Assembly (NCBI RefSeq): GCF_965233615.1
Contig: NZ_OZ247495.1
Direction: 5' to 3' (one strand)
Source: Pelagibius sp028280305
GTDB taxonomy: Bacteria > Pseudomonadota > Alphaproteobacteria > Kiloniellales > Kiloniellaceae
DNA: 64,000 nt
The translations under genes and the position numbers were made by a program. How positions within the stretch are numbered: position 1 is the first letter of the stretch; each line of letters begins with the position of its first letter. The notes under the pieces were generated by a model that saw only the letters and a program-made list of their open reading frames with translations, was not told the DNA's origin and searched no databases. This document shows, in pieces, positions 24,995 through 33,881 of the stretch.

Positions 24995-26050
24995 TCAGGG
25001 CTTGTCGTGGTAGTCGATGCTTTCCACGCGGTCGAGTCCGCGGCGCATGGTGTTCAAAATGAAGTCAGCGCGGCGTACAGGACCGCCGACACCGCTGCGG
25101 GGAAACTTTTCAGCCCAGGCATCCAGCTTCACCGAGGTGACGCAGAGCGCGCCGCCGACCTTGCTCTGATAGTCCGTTATCATCTGTTCCATGCGTTGGA
25201 ATGAGTCCGCCGACATGTTGTCCCACATGTCTTCGGTGCGGGCACGGAACATGTCCAGCGTATCGCCCACTTCGCCCACGACGGTCGCGATTTTGGTTTC
25301 GACAGCCGAGCAGGCCGACACCACGCCGCGTTCCTTGCCGAGGTTCTTGTCGGCTTTCAACTCGGCCAGCGCCTTCAGGAAAGCCTGCAGCTTGGCCTGA
25401 GAAGCATCGAGGCAGGATTGATAGTAGGCAAGGGAAAGATAGACATCGCCATAGTTCTCCAGGAACTTGGGAATATCGGTCACTTGCAGGTTCATCTGGT
25501 CCGCCAGCTTACCCAGATTGCGCTGCGCCGCCTCGGCATCCGGTGAGGCAAAAAGCTGGACCAGTTCCTTTAGCGACCGCTCTTTCTTGTCATCCTTGCC
25601 GAAAACCGCGCGCAACAGCGGGCGGGTGAAACTCGACATATGGGGCGTAACCTCATGCACCTTCGCATCGGAGAGGCGGAGGTCGTCGACGTCGTCGACC
25701 TCGATGCCGAGACGGCGCAGTTCGACACGCAGGCTGTAGACGTCATAGCTGGAGAGCTGGCTGAGATTTCTGATCAGCGGCAGGTCGCGCTGGTTGTCCG
25801 CGTCGAAGTGAAAAACCTGTGGCAGATCTTCCGGCGCCACCTGTCCGCTGCCGGACTGGCTGTCCGCGAAGAGTTCGACCACGCCTTCGAGGTGGGAGTT
25901 CTTGACCAGGCGCGCGCGCTTCAGGCCCGGGGTAACCAAGGGCAGACCGGACAACGGCAGAATGTGCAGCGAGTCCTTGGCGACAGCATCGTCTTCTTCG
26001 CTGATTGAAAGCATGCTTGCGGTCGGTACGGGATCCGGATTTCCAGACAC
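24995..26050 (-). CDS. Conserved protein of unknown function, paralogue A
   Basis: A 351-residue soluble, mainly helical protein that I do not recognise. It is clearly paralogous to the gene at 26332: both have SGLPLVTPGLKRARLVKN-like blocks, SGSGQ, SYDVY..RVELRRLGIEV, FTRPLLRAVFG, NYGDVYLSLAYYQSCLD and MFRARTEDMWDNMS. It starts at GTG 26050, with AGAGGAG about 9 bp upstream. There is no signal peptide or membrane segment. A 281-bp gap separates it from the paralogue, so each may have its own promoter. Confidence 0.8.
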   Translation of the reverse strand: MSGNPDPVPTASMLSISEEDDAVAKDSLHILPLSGLPLVTPGLKRARLVKNSHLEGVVELFADSQSGSGQVAPEDLPQVFHFDADNQRDLPLIRNLSQLSSYDVYSLRVELRRLGIEVDDVDDLRLSDAKVHEVTPHMSSFTRPLLRAVFGKDDKKERSLKELVQLFASPDAEAAQRNLGKLADQMNLQVTDIPKFLENYGDVYLSLAYYQSCLDASQAKLQAFLKALAELKADKNLGKERGVVSACSAVETKIATVVGEVGDTLDMFRARTEDMWDNMSADSFQRMEQMITDYQSKVGGALCVTSVKLDAWAEKFPRSGVGGPVRRADFILNTMRRGLDRVESIDYHDKP

Positions 26051-26331
26051 GCGGCTGAGCTCCTCTGCATCACGGCGCCGATGGGCCTCTTTAGAATATC
26101 CATCTATACGCGTTATGTTTATTTTTCGCTAAATCCTTTTTCGCGAAAACCCCAAAGAAATGCTGGCCTCCATCCCTACCGCCCGGCCGGCGGTCGAGGC
26201 GCCGGCGCAGCGAGCGGCGGGACTCTTCTCGCATAGGCTGTCGTAGTGAAGCGGCACGCAGAAAGCTGGGAAGCGGACGGGAGGCTGAAGACAGGGCGGA
26301 TCGCCTGCCATCGCGTTTCCAACCGCCCGGA

Positions 26332-27429
26332 TTACTGTGCGTCTTCGTAGCGGATGTCCTGCACCAGCTCGAGGCCGGGGCGCATGTTGGTCATCAGGAA
26401 GTCGGCGCGGCTCCAGGGACCGCCGCTTTCCTTCTGCGGGAACTGCTGGTTCCAGGCGTTCATCTTCACGGTGATGATGCAGAGCGCGGCGCCGATGGCC
26501 GTCTGGTAGCCGATAATCATCGCCTCCATACGCCGGAAGGTTTCCTCCGACATCTTCTCCCACATGTCGATGGTGCGGATGCGGAACATCTCCAGGATGT
26601 TGCCAAGTTCATGGACGATCCCGTTGATCTTGGTTTCCAGCATCTTGCAGGTTGCCATCAGATTGGCGGCCTGTTTCAGGCTGGGGGTGCGCTGCATCTC
26701 TTCCATGGCCTGCAGGAAGCTCTGAATCTGCGGTTTGTTCTGATCCAGGCAGTATTGGTAGTAGGCCAGCGCCAGATAGACATCGCCATAATCTTCGATG
26801 AACTTCGGAATCGCGGTCACTTCGATGCGCATTCTGTGGGACAGCCGCGCGAGGTTTTCCTTTGCGACCGCCTTGTTCGGCGAAACAAAGAGGTTGATCA
26901 GATCCTTCAGGTCGCCCGGCTCCTGGGTCTCGCCGCCATAGACCGCGTGCAGCAGGGGCCGGGTGAAGGTGCGCATGTGCGGAACCAACTGGGTGCGCAG
27001 TTCCGGAGAAATCTGCAGCGCATCGACGTCCTCCACCTCCATGCCGAGTCGGCGCAGGGCGACGCGGACCGTATAGACATCGTAGCTGTTGAGCTGGCTG
27101 AGATGCTTGATCAGATCGAGGTCGGACTGATTGTGGGAATCGAAGTGATAGACCTCCGCCAGGCGGTCCGGCGAGATCTGGCCGCTGCCCGACTTTTCGT
27201 CGGAGAACAGCTCGACGACGCCTTCGAAGCGGGCGTTCTTGATCAGGCGCGCCTTGCGCAGGCCGGAGGTGACAAGAGGTAATCCCTGGAGCGGCAGCTT
27301 ATGCAGCGTGTCTTTGTCAGGCGGTTCGACATCCAAAGGAATATCGGACCGGACCGGCGGCTTCGAATAGGATCTTAGATGAGATTGGGCGACCGAATTG
27401 CTGCGCCCAGGCATGGCATTACCGACCAT
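26332..27429 (-). CDS. Conserved protein of unknown function, paralogue B
   Basis: A 365-residue partner of the gene at 24995, of the same length and order of conserved blocks (LPLVTSGLRKARLIKN, EGVVELFSDEKSGSGQ, ENYGDVYLALAYYQ by analogy, MFRIRTIDMWEKMS, FRRMEAMIIGYQ). The N-terminal 35 residues are Ser/Pro-rich and unlike the paralogue. ATG 27429 is preceded by GGGGGGTGAG. An inverted repeat TTAGCGAT-A-ATCGCTAA lies 160 bp upstream. No function can be assigned; the NYGDVY and RTxDMW blocks are good markers for database searching. Confidence 0.8.
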   Translation of the reverse strand: MVGNAMPGRSNSVAQSHLRSYSKPPVRSDIPLDVEPPDKDTLHKLPLQGLPLVTSGLRKARLIKNARFEGVVELFSDEKSGSGQISPDRLAEVYHFDSHNQSDLDLIKHLSQLNSYDVYTVRVALRRLGMEVEDVDALQISPELRTQLVPHMRTFTRPLLHAVYGGETQEPGDLKDLINLFVSPNKAVAKENLARLSHRMRIEVTAIPKFIEDYGDVYLALAYYQYCLDQNKPQIQSFLQAMEEMQRTPSLKQAANLMATCKMLETKINGIVHELGNILEMFRIRTIDMWEKMSEETFRRMEAMIIGYQTAIGAALCIITVKMNAWNQQFPQKESGGPWSRADFLMTNMRPGLELVQDIRYEDAQ

Positions 27430-27803
27430 GAGGACTCACCCCCCCGATGATCCGTTGGACACTGTCGGCAGATCGACAAAGCAACCCATACCACTCATCA
27501 TTTCCACAGTTTTCAACTCTTTGCAGCTGGATGCCATTTTCGCGGGTAAATCATAATAAACAATAAATCATCTTTTGCTGACATATCAATTAGCGATAAT
27601 CGCTAAGATTGCAATTCGCTTTGAAGGTGAAAATCCAGAGGAAACTCGCCCCGAAAACCGAAAACAATCGTAAAAAACGAAACCTATCTGCATATCTCCC
27701 GCAAAACGCGTTCCTCATGTCACGGCCCACCCCCCGGGTAATTGAAACTGCCGGTTTCTCCAGTACGCTGCCCTTCAATCCATGATCCTGTTTAATCCTG
27801 GGG
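27430..27803. other. AT-rich intergenic region upstream of paralogue B
   Basis: About 370 bp without a convincing gene, AT-rich between 27530 and 27660. It contains the perfect inverted repeat at 27590-27606 and presumably the promoter of the paralogue B gene. Confidence 0.55.
27590..27606. promoter_or_regulatory. Perfect inverted repeat, candidate operator
   Basis: TTAGCGAT-A-ATCGCTAA is an 8-1-8 perfect palindrome in AT-rich DNA upstream of paralogue B. A related half site (TTCGCTAAAT, about 26126-26135) lies upstream of paralogue A. Binding protein unknown. Confidence 0.5.
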
Positions 27804-28055
27804 GTGGAATCGCCAGGGAATCGGGCGCGACGGGAGAGGGCCCGGCCAAGCAGCAAGGCCAATCAGAACCCTCTGGACGGCATCGAGGATGCCCGCCTCG
27901 CCGCCGCCGGAATCTTGGCGGCTATCGCCAATATGGACGCTGCCGAGAAGCACCAGCTTCTCGACATGGTCAGGGAGATCGCCAGTATCGAGGGGGGCGG
28001 CCTCTCCGACAGCCCGTTGGACGCACTGGAACGCTTGCGGCGGCAACGCGCCTAG
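27804..28055 (+). CDS. Small hypothetical protein
   Basis: An 83-residue frame from GTG 27804. Residues 23-83 (PLDGIEDARLAAAGILAAIANMD, shortened here, then AAEKHQLLDMVREIASIE) look like a helical hairpin protein, unlike a random GC frame. Its stop TAG is supplied by the edge of an AGAGCAGAT repeat at 28053. An overlapping frame (27782-28243) has an unnatural Arg/Pro-rich composition. No family recognised. Confidence 0.45.
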   Translation: MESPGNRARRERARPSSKANQNPLDGIEDARLAAAGILAAIANMDAAEKHQLLDMVREIASIEGGGLSDSPLDALERLRRQRA

Positions 28056-28072
28056 AGCAGATCCGGGTTGCG
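28053..28072. repeat. Half copy of the AGAGCAGAT hairpin element
   Basis: TAGAGCAGATCCGGGTTG matches one arm of the hairpins at 1361-1421 and 33882-33943, but no opposite arm is found downstream. It appears to be a truncated copy, and it supplies the stop codon of the small gene before it. Confidence 0.55.
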
Positions 28073-28239
28073 GTTGCCGGTCTCCTATTAACCCCTGGCC
28101 ATCGCTTTTGGGACCTCCTAAGGTTGCCGATGCCTGACTCGGCTCGACCCGTTCTGGAAGGGAAAGAGCCCAGGAAGCGGGAGGCAAAGAGGGTGGACCA
28201 GGCGACAGGCTTCTTTCGGCCGCGGGCAGCCAAGACAAC

Positions 28240-29958
28240 ATGACCGGCGTCGAAGCGCAGTCTGCGGCAACGCGCGCAATGGCGACGGCAAAGAATGAAT
28301 GGTGGCGCGGCGCGGTCATCTATCAGATCTATCCGCGCAGTTTTCACGATGCCAGCGGCGACGGCCTGGGCGATCTCGCGGGCATCTCCGAAAAGCTGGA
28401 CTACGTCGCATCCCTTGGCGTCGATGCGATCTGGATTTCACCCTTCTACAAGTCGCCGATGCGCGACTTCGGCTACGACGTCGCCGACTACCGGGCCGTC
28501 GATCCGATCTTCGGCACTCTCGACGACTTTCAGCACCTGCTGGAAAAAGCCCACAGGCTGAATCTCAAGGTCCTGATCGACCTGGTGCTCAGCCACACTT
28601 CCGACGAACACGACTGGTTCACGCAAAGCCGGCAGAGCCGCGATAATGCCAAGGCCGACTGGTATGTCTGGGCCGACCCGAAAACCGACGGCACGCCGCC
28701 CAACAACTGGTTGTCGATCTTCGGCGGCGGCGCCTGGGCCTGGGAGCCGCGGCGCCGGCAATACTACCTGCACAACTTCCTGACCTGCCAGCCGGATCTG
28801 AACCTGCACAACAAGGCGGTGCAGGACCAACTGCTGTCGGACGCGGCCTTCTGGCTCGACATGGGCGTCGACGGCTTCCGCCTGGATGCCGTCAACTTCT
28901 GCACCCACGACCCTCAGCTGCGCGATAACCCGCCGCTGAAGCCGGGGGAACGGCCGACCGATGGTGTGCCGCTGGACAACCCCTATGCCTATCAGCGTCA
29001 TCTCTATGACAAGACCCAGCCGGAAACCGTCCACTTCCTGAAACGCCTGCGCGCCCTGACCGACCGCTACAACGCAAGGGCCACCATGGGGGAAGTCAGC
29101 GGCGACGACTCCCTGTCCATCGCCGCCGACTACACGCGCAGCGGCGACCGCCTGAACATGGCCTACACCTTCAACCTGCTGACCCAGACTTTCACCGCCG
29201 AGCACCTGCGCGACGTGGTCGAGGAAATGGAAGCGCAGATCGACGACGGCTGGGCGAGCTGGGCGTTCAGCAACCACGACGTCGCCCGGGCGGTGTCGCG
29301 TTGGGGCAACCCCGGCGACGGCGAATTCGCCCGCCTGCTGATGGCCCTGCTGTTCAGCCTGCGGGGCACCGCCTGCCTCTACCAGGGCGAGGAACTCGGC
29401 CTTGCCGAGGCCGAGGTGCCTTTCGAGCGCCTGCAGGACCCTTACGGCAAGGCTTTCTGGCCGGAGTACAAAGGGCGCGACGGCTGCCGCACGCCGATGC
29501 CCTGGCAAGGATCGGCCGATCATGCCGGCTTCTCGACGGCGGAGCCCTGGTTGCCGGTCGACCCCAGTCACCTGGAACTCGCCGTCGACCGGCAGGACCA
29601 CCTGCCCGGGTCGCTGCTCAACGCCTATCGCGGTTTCCTGCACTGGCGCCGGACGCAGCCGGCGCTGCGTTTTGGCAGCCTGACGGTCAAGGAGTCCGAA
29701 GCGCCGCTTCTGATTTTCGAGCGCCGCTGCCCGGAACAGAAAATGCTGGCGGTCTTCAACTGCGGGCCCGAACCAAGGGACCTGCAACTGGAAGACAGTC
29801 AGGACCTGAAAGCCCTCGACGGACACGGCTTTACCGCCGCCTTGGAGAACGGGACACTGCGCCTGCCGCGCTATGGCGTTTTCTTCGGCGGCATGAATAA
29901 TGAAGTACAACAAGAAGTTTCCGGTAACGGAATTGAGGGAGGAACAAACCATGGCTGA
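28240..29958 (+). CDS. aglA: GH13 alpha-glucosidase (AglA-like)
   Basis: A 572-residue GH13 enzyme. The N-terminus has WWRGAVIYQIYPRSFHDASG. The four GH13 regions are visible: LIDLVLSHTSDEHDW (I), GVDGFRLDAVNF with the nucleophile Asp (II), MGEVSGDDS with the acid/base Glu (III), and FSNHDVARAVSRWG (IV). The pattern DPKTDGTPPNNWLSIFGG is typical of AglA, which hydrolyses sucrose, maltose and trehalulose-type alpha-glucosides in the cytoplasm of rhizobia. The start is uncertain between 28240 and 28279, since neither has a strong RBS. It overlaps the ATPase gene by 8 bp, matching the aglA-aglK order of the aglEFGAK operon, but aglE, F and G are absent. Confidence 0.85.
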   Translation: MTGVEAQSAATRAMATAKNEWWRGAVIYQIYPRSFHDASGDGLGDLAGISEKLDYVASLGVDAIWISPFYKSPMRDFGYDVADYRAVDPIFGTLDDFQHLLEKAHRLNLKVLIDLVLSHTSDEHDWFTQSRQSRDNAKADWYVWADPKTDGTPPNNWLSIFGGGAWAWEPRRRQYYLHNFLTCQPDLNLHNKAVQDQLLSDAAFWLDMGVDGFRLDAVNFCTHDPQLRDNPPLKPGERPTDGVPLDNPYAYQRHLYDKTQPETVHFLKRLRALTDRYNARATMGEVSGDDSLSIAADYTRSGDRLNMAYTFNLLTQTFTAEHLRDVVEEMEAQIDDGWASWAFSNHDVARAVSRWGNPGDGEFARLLMALLFSLRGTACLYQGEELGLAEAEVPFERLQDPYGKAFWPEYKGRDGCRTPMPWQGSADHAGFSTAEPWLPVDPSHLELAVDRQDHLPGSLLNAYRGFLHWRRTQPALRFGSLTVKESEAPLLIFERRCPEQKMLAVFNCGPEPRDLQLEDSQDLKALDGHGFTAALENGTLRLPRYGVFFGGMNNEVQQEVSGNGIEGGTNHG

Positions 29959-31039
29959 AGTGGTGCTGAGCGGTATCCGCAAGTCGTTCGGAGAGATCGA
30001 GACCATTCATGGTGTCGATCTGACGATCTCCGATCGTGAGTTCGTCGTCTTCGTCGGCCCTTCCGGTTGCGGCAAGTCGACGCTGCTGCGCCTCATCGCG
30101 GGCCTGGAGGAAATCACCGCCGGCGAGATGACGATCGACGGCCAACTGGTGAACGAACTGCCGCCGGCCCAGCGTGGGATCGCCATGGTGTTTCAGTCCT
30201 ATGCGCTCTATCCGCATATGACGGTCTACGACAACATGGCTTTCGGCCTGAAGCTGGCCAAGGCGGGCAAGGATGTCATCGAAGAGCGCGTGCGCCGCGC
30301 GGCGGGGATTCTCCAGATCGACCACCTGCTCGATCGCAAGCCGAAGGAGATGTCGGGTGGCCAACGCCAGCGTGTCGCCATCGGCCGCGCCATTGTGCGC
30401 GAGCCCAAGGTCTTCCTCTTCGACGAACCGCTGTCGAATCTGGATGCCGCCCTCCGGGTCCAGACCCGCATCGAACTGGCCAAGCTGCACGTCGAGATGG
30501 CGGCGACCATGGTCTATGTGACCCACGACCAGATCGAAGCCATGACCCTGGCCGACAAGATCGTGGTGTTGAATGCCGGCAACGTGGAACAGATCGGCTC
30601 ACCGCTGGAACTCTATCATCATCCCAACAACCTCTTCGTCGCAGGCTTTATCGGCTCACCGAAGATGAACTTCGTAAAGGGCGCTATCGCCAATGTCGGT
30701 GAAGCGGCGGTCGAGGTGGCCCTGCCGGGCGACGTCAAAGCCAACATTCCGGTGAAGGCAGAGGGTGCGCGCAACGGCGACGAGGTGACCCTCGGCGTAC
30801 GCCCCGAACACATCCTTGCCGGCGGCCCCTCCCAGCTTGTCGGACGCGTCGACGTCGTCGAGCAACTCGGCGACTCCAACCTCGCCTATCTGACGCTTCC
30901 GGACGGTGAAACCGTTGTGGTGCGCAGCGAAGGGGATGCCAGCGTGCGCGAGGGCGATCAGATGCCGGCCGGACTGGATGCCGCGCAGTGCCACCTCTTC
31001 AATGCATCTGGGGCGGCCTTCCCCCGCGTCGCCCTGTAA
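29951..31039 (+). CDS. aglK: ABC transporter ATPase (AglK/UgpC-type)
   Basis: A 362-residue CUT1 ATPase with intact motifs: Walker A GPSGCGKST, signature MSGGQRQR, Walker B VFLFDEPLSNLDA, switch VTHDQIEAMT, and a C-terminal TOBE domain (LGVRPEHIL). Strong RBS GGAGGAA precedes ATG 29951. It is coupled to aglA, but no permeases are adjacent, so it must serve a transporter encoded elsewhere or be interchangeable with other CUT1 systems, as MsmK is in Gram-positive bacteria. A short duplication surrounds its stop codon. Confidence 0.86.
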   Translation: MAEVVLSGIRKSFGEIETIHGVDLTISDREFVVFVGPSGCGKSTLLRLIAGLEEITAGEMTIDGQLVNELPPAQRGIAMVFQSYALYPHMTVYDNMAFGLKLAKAGKDVIEERVRRAAGILQIDHLLDRKPKEMSGGQRQRVAIGRAIVREPKVFLFDEPLSNLDAALRVQTRIELAKLHVEMAATMVYVTHDQIEAMTLADKIVVLNAGNVEQIGSPLELYHHPNNLFVAGFIGSPKMNFVKGAIANVGEAAVEVALPGDVKANIPVKAEGARNGDEVTLGVRPEHILAGGPSQLVGRVDVVEQLGDSNLAYLTLPDGETVVVRSEGDASVREGDQMPAGLDAAQCHLFNASGAAFPRVAL

Positions 31040-31061
31040 GACTTGTTACCCTGTAAGACTT
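31032..31061. repeat. 13-bp direct repeat spanning two convergent stop codons
   Basis: CCCTGTAAGACTT occurs at 31032-31044 and 31049-31061 (17-bp period). The first copy contains the aglK stop TAA, and the end of the second overlaps the stop of the convergent gene at 31060. Confidence 0.85.
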
Positions 31062-31638
31062 ACAGCCGGTCGGGCGCCGCAATCACGTCCAGGCGACGGC
31101 GCAGCGACGCAAAGCGCACGTCCTGACTGCGCAGGTCTTCGGGAATCGCCAGCAGCAGCTCTGCAGCTTGATTCTCATGCCTCAAATGAAGGTGCGCCTC
31201 GATGCGGGCGATCATCAGATCGGTCAGGTGGCTGCGATGCCGCGCCTCTTCCAACCAGGGCAGCGCGGCATCGAGAAACCGCAACACCTCTTCGTAGCGT
31301 GACAGGCTGCGCAGAGCGGTGATCACGAAGTGTGCGGAGCGGCCGGCGGTATTCACGTAGACCTGGGCCGGCCCGGCACCGTGATTGCCGTAGAGATGGC
31401 GGCAGACGTGATAACAGGCCGTCGCCAGGGAGAGGCAGAGTTCCGGGTCGCGGTCGCCGACATGATCGGCCGTGACCTGATCGAGACCGACCACCGCGAT
31501 GCTGGGTTCGTCCGATGCGGCAAGCTGGATCGCCACGTCGCGCGCCATGGTCGGCGGCATCGCCGCGAGGATCGCCTGGCGGTCACTCGGCGAGCCTTCG
31601 GTGAAAGCCCTGATGATCTCGTCGGTTCTTGGCCTCAT
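31060..31638 (-). CDS. Hypothetical helical (TPR-like) protein
   Basis: A 192-residue protein from ATG 31638 (GGGGGTGA upstream); the longer frame back to 31956 is Cys/Pro-rich and unlikely. The C-terminal half (EVLRFLDAALPWLEEARHRS, then IARIEAHLHLRHENQAAELL) has the helix pattern of tetratricopeptide repeats. The middle has AVVGLDQVTADHVGDRDPEL. No catalytic motif or signal peptide is seen. It is convergent with aglK. Function unknown. Confidence 0.62.
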   Translation of the reverse strand: MRPRTDEIIRAFTEGSPSDRQAILAAMPPTMARDVAIQLAASDEPSIAVVGLDQVTADHVGDRDPELCLSLATACYHVCRHLYGNHGAGPAQVYVNTAGRSAHFVITALRSLSRYEEVLRFLDAALPWLEEARHRSHLTDLMIARIEAHLHLRHENQAAELLLAIPEDLRSQDVRFASLRRRLDVIAAPDRL

Positions 31639-31900
31639 GCCCGTCACCCCCTGCCCCCGTAACACCCTGCCTGCGACTTCCGCTTTTCCGTGATTGTCGG
31701 CACCGTTTCGGCGCCCTTCGAAGCAATCCTGGGTCGATGCGCTCTGGTGGCCCGGATCACACCGCCGACGGCAGCACCCCCGCTTGCCCGGACCCGGAGG
31801 ATCTACAAGGCAAGAGTATGAAAAGCAGTACCGCCCGGGGCAATCGCGCCGTAGGGGTAGCCCCTTTGGGGGTAGGGGGAACGGCGAGAGTCCGACCGCG

Positions 31901-32317
31901 CTAGGGCTTGGCCGACGGGAATCCGGGCACGGCTTGCAGACCGCCGGGCTGAACATGATCCGGGCGATGGTCGATGCCGAAATGGGTGCTGAGATAGGTC
32001 AGGATCAGGGCCCGCTCGTCGGGCTCCAGCGGTTCCATCTCCTGCTCTTCGACCATCCAGTCGAGCGTTTCGTCCCAATCGCTGCGCGACAATCCTTGCT
32101 GGGTGACGAGGCGCAGGGAATGACAGGCGCCACAGAGATAGCCCGTCTCATCGCGGCCCGGCCCTTCGGGCCAGGTACTGCCGAAGGGATCGTCTTCCCC
32201 CCGTGCGGTCGTGGCAAGCAGAAGCGAGACCAGGATCGCGCTGCACATACCAACGCTGCGGCCAAAGCCGCCAAGCGTTCGGCTTCGCCGGGGATCACCC
32301 CATGAAAGGCTTCTCAT
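31901..32317 (-). CDS. sorB: Cytochrome c subunit of sulfite dehydrogenase (SorB-like)
   Basis: A 138-residue protein with an N-terminal export signal (SVGMCSAILVSLLLATTARG) and one haem c site, CGACHSLRLV. The conserved block SRSDWDETLDWMVEEQEMEPL provides a Met as a possible axial ligand. The start overlaps the stop of the molybdoenzyme gene by ATGA. In SorAB of Starkeya, the cytochrome takes electrons from the molybdenum subunit and passes them to soluble cytochrome c in the periplasm. Confidence 0.85.
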   Translation of the reverse strand: MRSLSWGDPRRSRTLGGFGRSVGMCSAILVSLLLATTARGEDDPFGSTWPEGPGRDETGYLCGACHSLRLVTQQGLSRSDWDETLDWMVEEQEMEPLEPDERALILTYLSTHFGIDHRPDHVQPGGLQAVPGFPSAKP

Positions 32318-33630
32318 GCGGCGACGGTCACCGCAATCCGGTGCATGGCGTTATTCAGATAACCCTTGGGATTCCAGTTCACTGCGAAGGGCTGCATGCG
32401 GCCCTCGCTGTCGGTCGCCCGGGCCCAAACCTCGTAGTAGCCCTTCTCCGGAAAGGACAAGGTCGCGCGCCAGTCCTGCCAGGAATAGCGATTGGGCGGG
32501 GCATCCAGTTCCGCGGCGATCCAACTGGCGCCGAAATCGATGGAGACCTCCAGCTTTGCAACACTTCGGTCACCCGCCCAAGCATGGCCGCGCAACGCGA
32601 GTTGGCGGCTTTGGATGGTGGTGTTGGTCTGTGGCGTGGTGATCAGCGACTTCACCGGCATCGACTCGATGATCCGGAAGTCCTTCTTGTCCACCTTGGT
32701 GCCCGGTGCCACGTTGTAGTAGGGCACCCGGTAGGAGGTGCCGGTCATCTTCGGGCCGTCGTGAACCACGTCGCGCAGCTCAATGCGGCGCAGCCATTTC
32801 TGCGAGGTCGAGCCCGGCCAGCCCGGACAGATGGTGCGCACCGGGAAACCGTTGAGCGCCGGAATCGGCTCGCCGTTCATTTCAAAGGCGATGAGGGAGT
32901 GGGACTCCAGCGCCTTGGCCAGCGGCACCCCGCGAGAGATCGGCAGCTTGTCCGGATTGCCGGAAAGATGTCCGTCCATGCCGTAGTGCGCGGTGTAGAT
33001 CGCCTCGCTCTTGATACCCGCCGCCTTCAGCACGTCGGCATAGCGCACGCCGGTCCACTCGGCATTGCCGATGGCACCGAGAGTCCATTGGTTGCCCTTG
33101 GCCGGCGGATTGAACCCGGCCCGGCCGTTGCCGCCGCATTCGATCTGCAGCTTCAGCTTCACCACCTCGAAACGGCTGCGCAGATCATCCAGCGTCAGTT
33201 CGAGCGGCGTATCGACCGCGCCGTCCACGGTAAGCCGCCAGTCCTTGGCGTCCATGGCCAAGGCCATGTCCGGCACGGTGCCGTTGTTGCGCACGAAGTG
33301 GCGCGCATTGGGTGTCACCGAATCGTCGAGCAGATGCGGTGGCGTTTCGGCGTTTACCGGCCGGTCGTTCAGAAGAGTCAGGCCGTCCTTCGCCTCGAAC
33401 AGCGAAAGCTCGGTTTCCTCCGCCAGCGCGGCGGGAATGAGCCCGGCCGGCATGTTGCGGTGAAACGGGATGGCGGCACCCAGAACGGCGCCCATGGTCG
33501 CCAGCCCTGCGCCGCGCAGAAAGCCGCGACGGTCGGCATGGGCCCGGCGCCCGAAAACGAGGTAGTCGGCCCGCTCCGGATCGTCCTGATAGATCTCGCA
33601 GAGGCCGCGTTCTTGTTTGCGATCGGTCAT
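32314..33630 (-). CDS. sorA: Sulfite dehydrogenase molybdopterin subunit (SorA-like)
   Basis: A 438-residue sulfite oxidase-family protein. A Tat signal ADRRGFLRGAGLATMGAVLG lies at about 32-51. The Moco-ligand cysteine is in LKLQIECGGNGRAGF. Downstream, FPVRTICPGWPGSTSQKWLR and the C-terminal Mo-co dimerisation domain (LRGHAWAGDRSVAKLEVSID) fit the family. The start at 33630 is preceded by GGGGGAAGAA. Together with the overlapping cytochrome gene it should oxidise sulfite to sulfate in the periplasm. An ECF sigma/anti-sigma pair lies upstream on the same strand, separated by hairpin repeats. Confidence 0.88.
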   Translation of the reverse strand: MTDRKQERGLCEIYQDDPERADYLVFGRRAHADRRGFLRGAGLATMGAVLGAAIPFHRNMPAGLIPAALAEETELSLFEAKDGLTLLNDRPVNAETPPHLLDDSVTPNARHFVRNNGTVPDMALAMDAKDWRLTVDGAVDTPLELTLDDLRSRFEVVKLKLQIECGGNGRAGFNPPAKGNQWTLGAIGNAEWTGVRYADVLKAAGIKSEAIYTAHYGMDGHLSGNPDKLPISRGVPLAKALESHSLIAFEMNGEPIPALNGFPVRTICPGWPGSTSQKWLRRIELRDVVHDGPKMTGTSYRVPYYNVAPGTKVDKKDFRIIESMPVKSLITTPQTNTTIQSRQLALRGHAWAGDRSVAKLEVSIDFGASWIAAELDAPPNRYSWQDWRATLSFPEKGYYEVWARATDSEGRMQPFAVNWNPKGYLNNAMHRIAVTVAA

Positions 33631-33775
33631 TTCTTCCCCCAGTTGGTTCGCGCCGGTTGGCCTGACGCTGTTGGTTTGCCGCAATCGGCTTGCAGCCGAT
33701 GATTCGGGATCGGCAGTGAAGGAGGAAACGCCGCGGTTCCGGAAATCATTCCAAAAAAATGCCGGGACCGGCACC

Positions 33776-33797
33776 GACAGCAGGGGGACAGCAGGGG
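33776..33797. repeat. 11-bp tandem duplication
   Basis: GACAGCAGGGG occurs at 33776-33786 and again at 33787-33797 without change, between the sorA promoter side and the hairpin elements. Confidence 0.85.
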
Positions 33798-33807
33798 GAT
33801 CGTCCTA

Positions 33808-33868
33808 GATCGGATCGTGTTTTGACGGAACCACTTCGTGGTTGCGCCAAAACATGTGAATCCGATCG
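33808..33868. repeat. GATCGGAT-type hairpin element
   Basis: GATCGGATCGTGTTTTG at the left pairs with CAAAACATGTGAATCCGATC at the right, around an inner hairpin AACCACTTCGTGGTT. The right arm has the same GTGAATC bulge as the AGAGCAGAT element next to it, so the two seem to be variants of one family. Confidence 0.65.
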
Positions 33869-33881
33869 ACATTAAATGGTT

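Noticed and set aside
27782..28243. A 153-residue plus frame overlapping the small hypothetical gene
   Set aside because: Arg/Pro/Gly-rich shadow composition; the frame from 27804 looks more protein-like.
32203..33702. A 499-residue plus-strand frame opposite sorA
   Set aside because: No domain or RBS; sorA on the minus strand has Tat signal and Moco cysteine.
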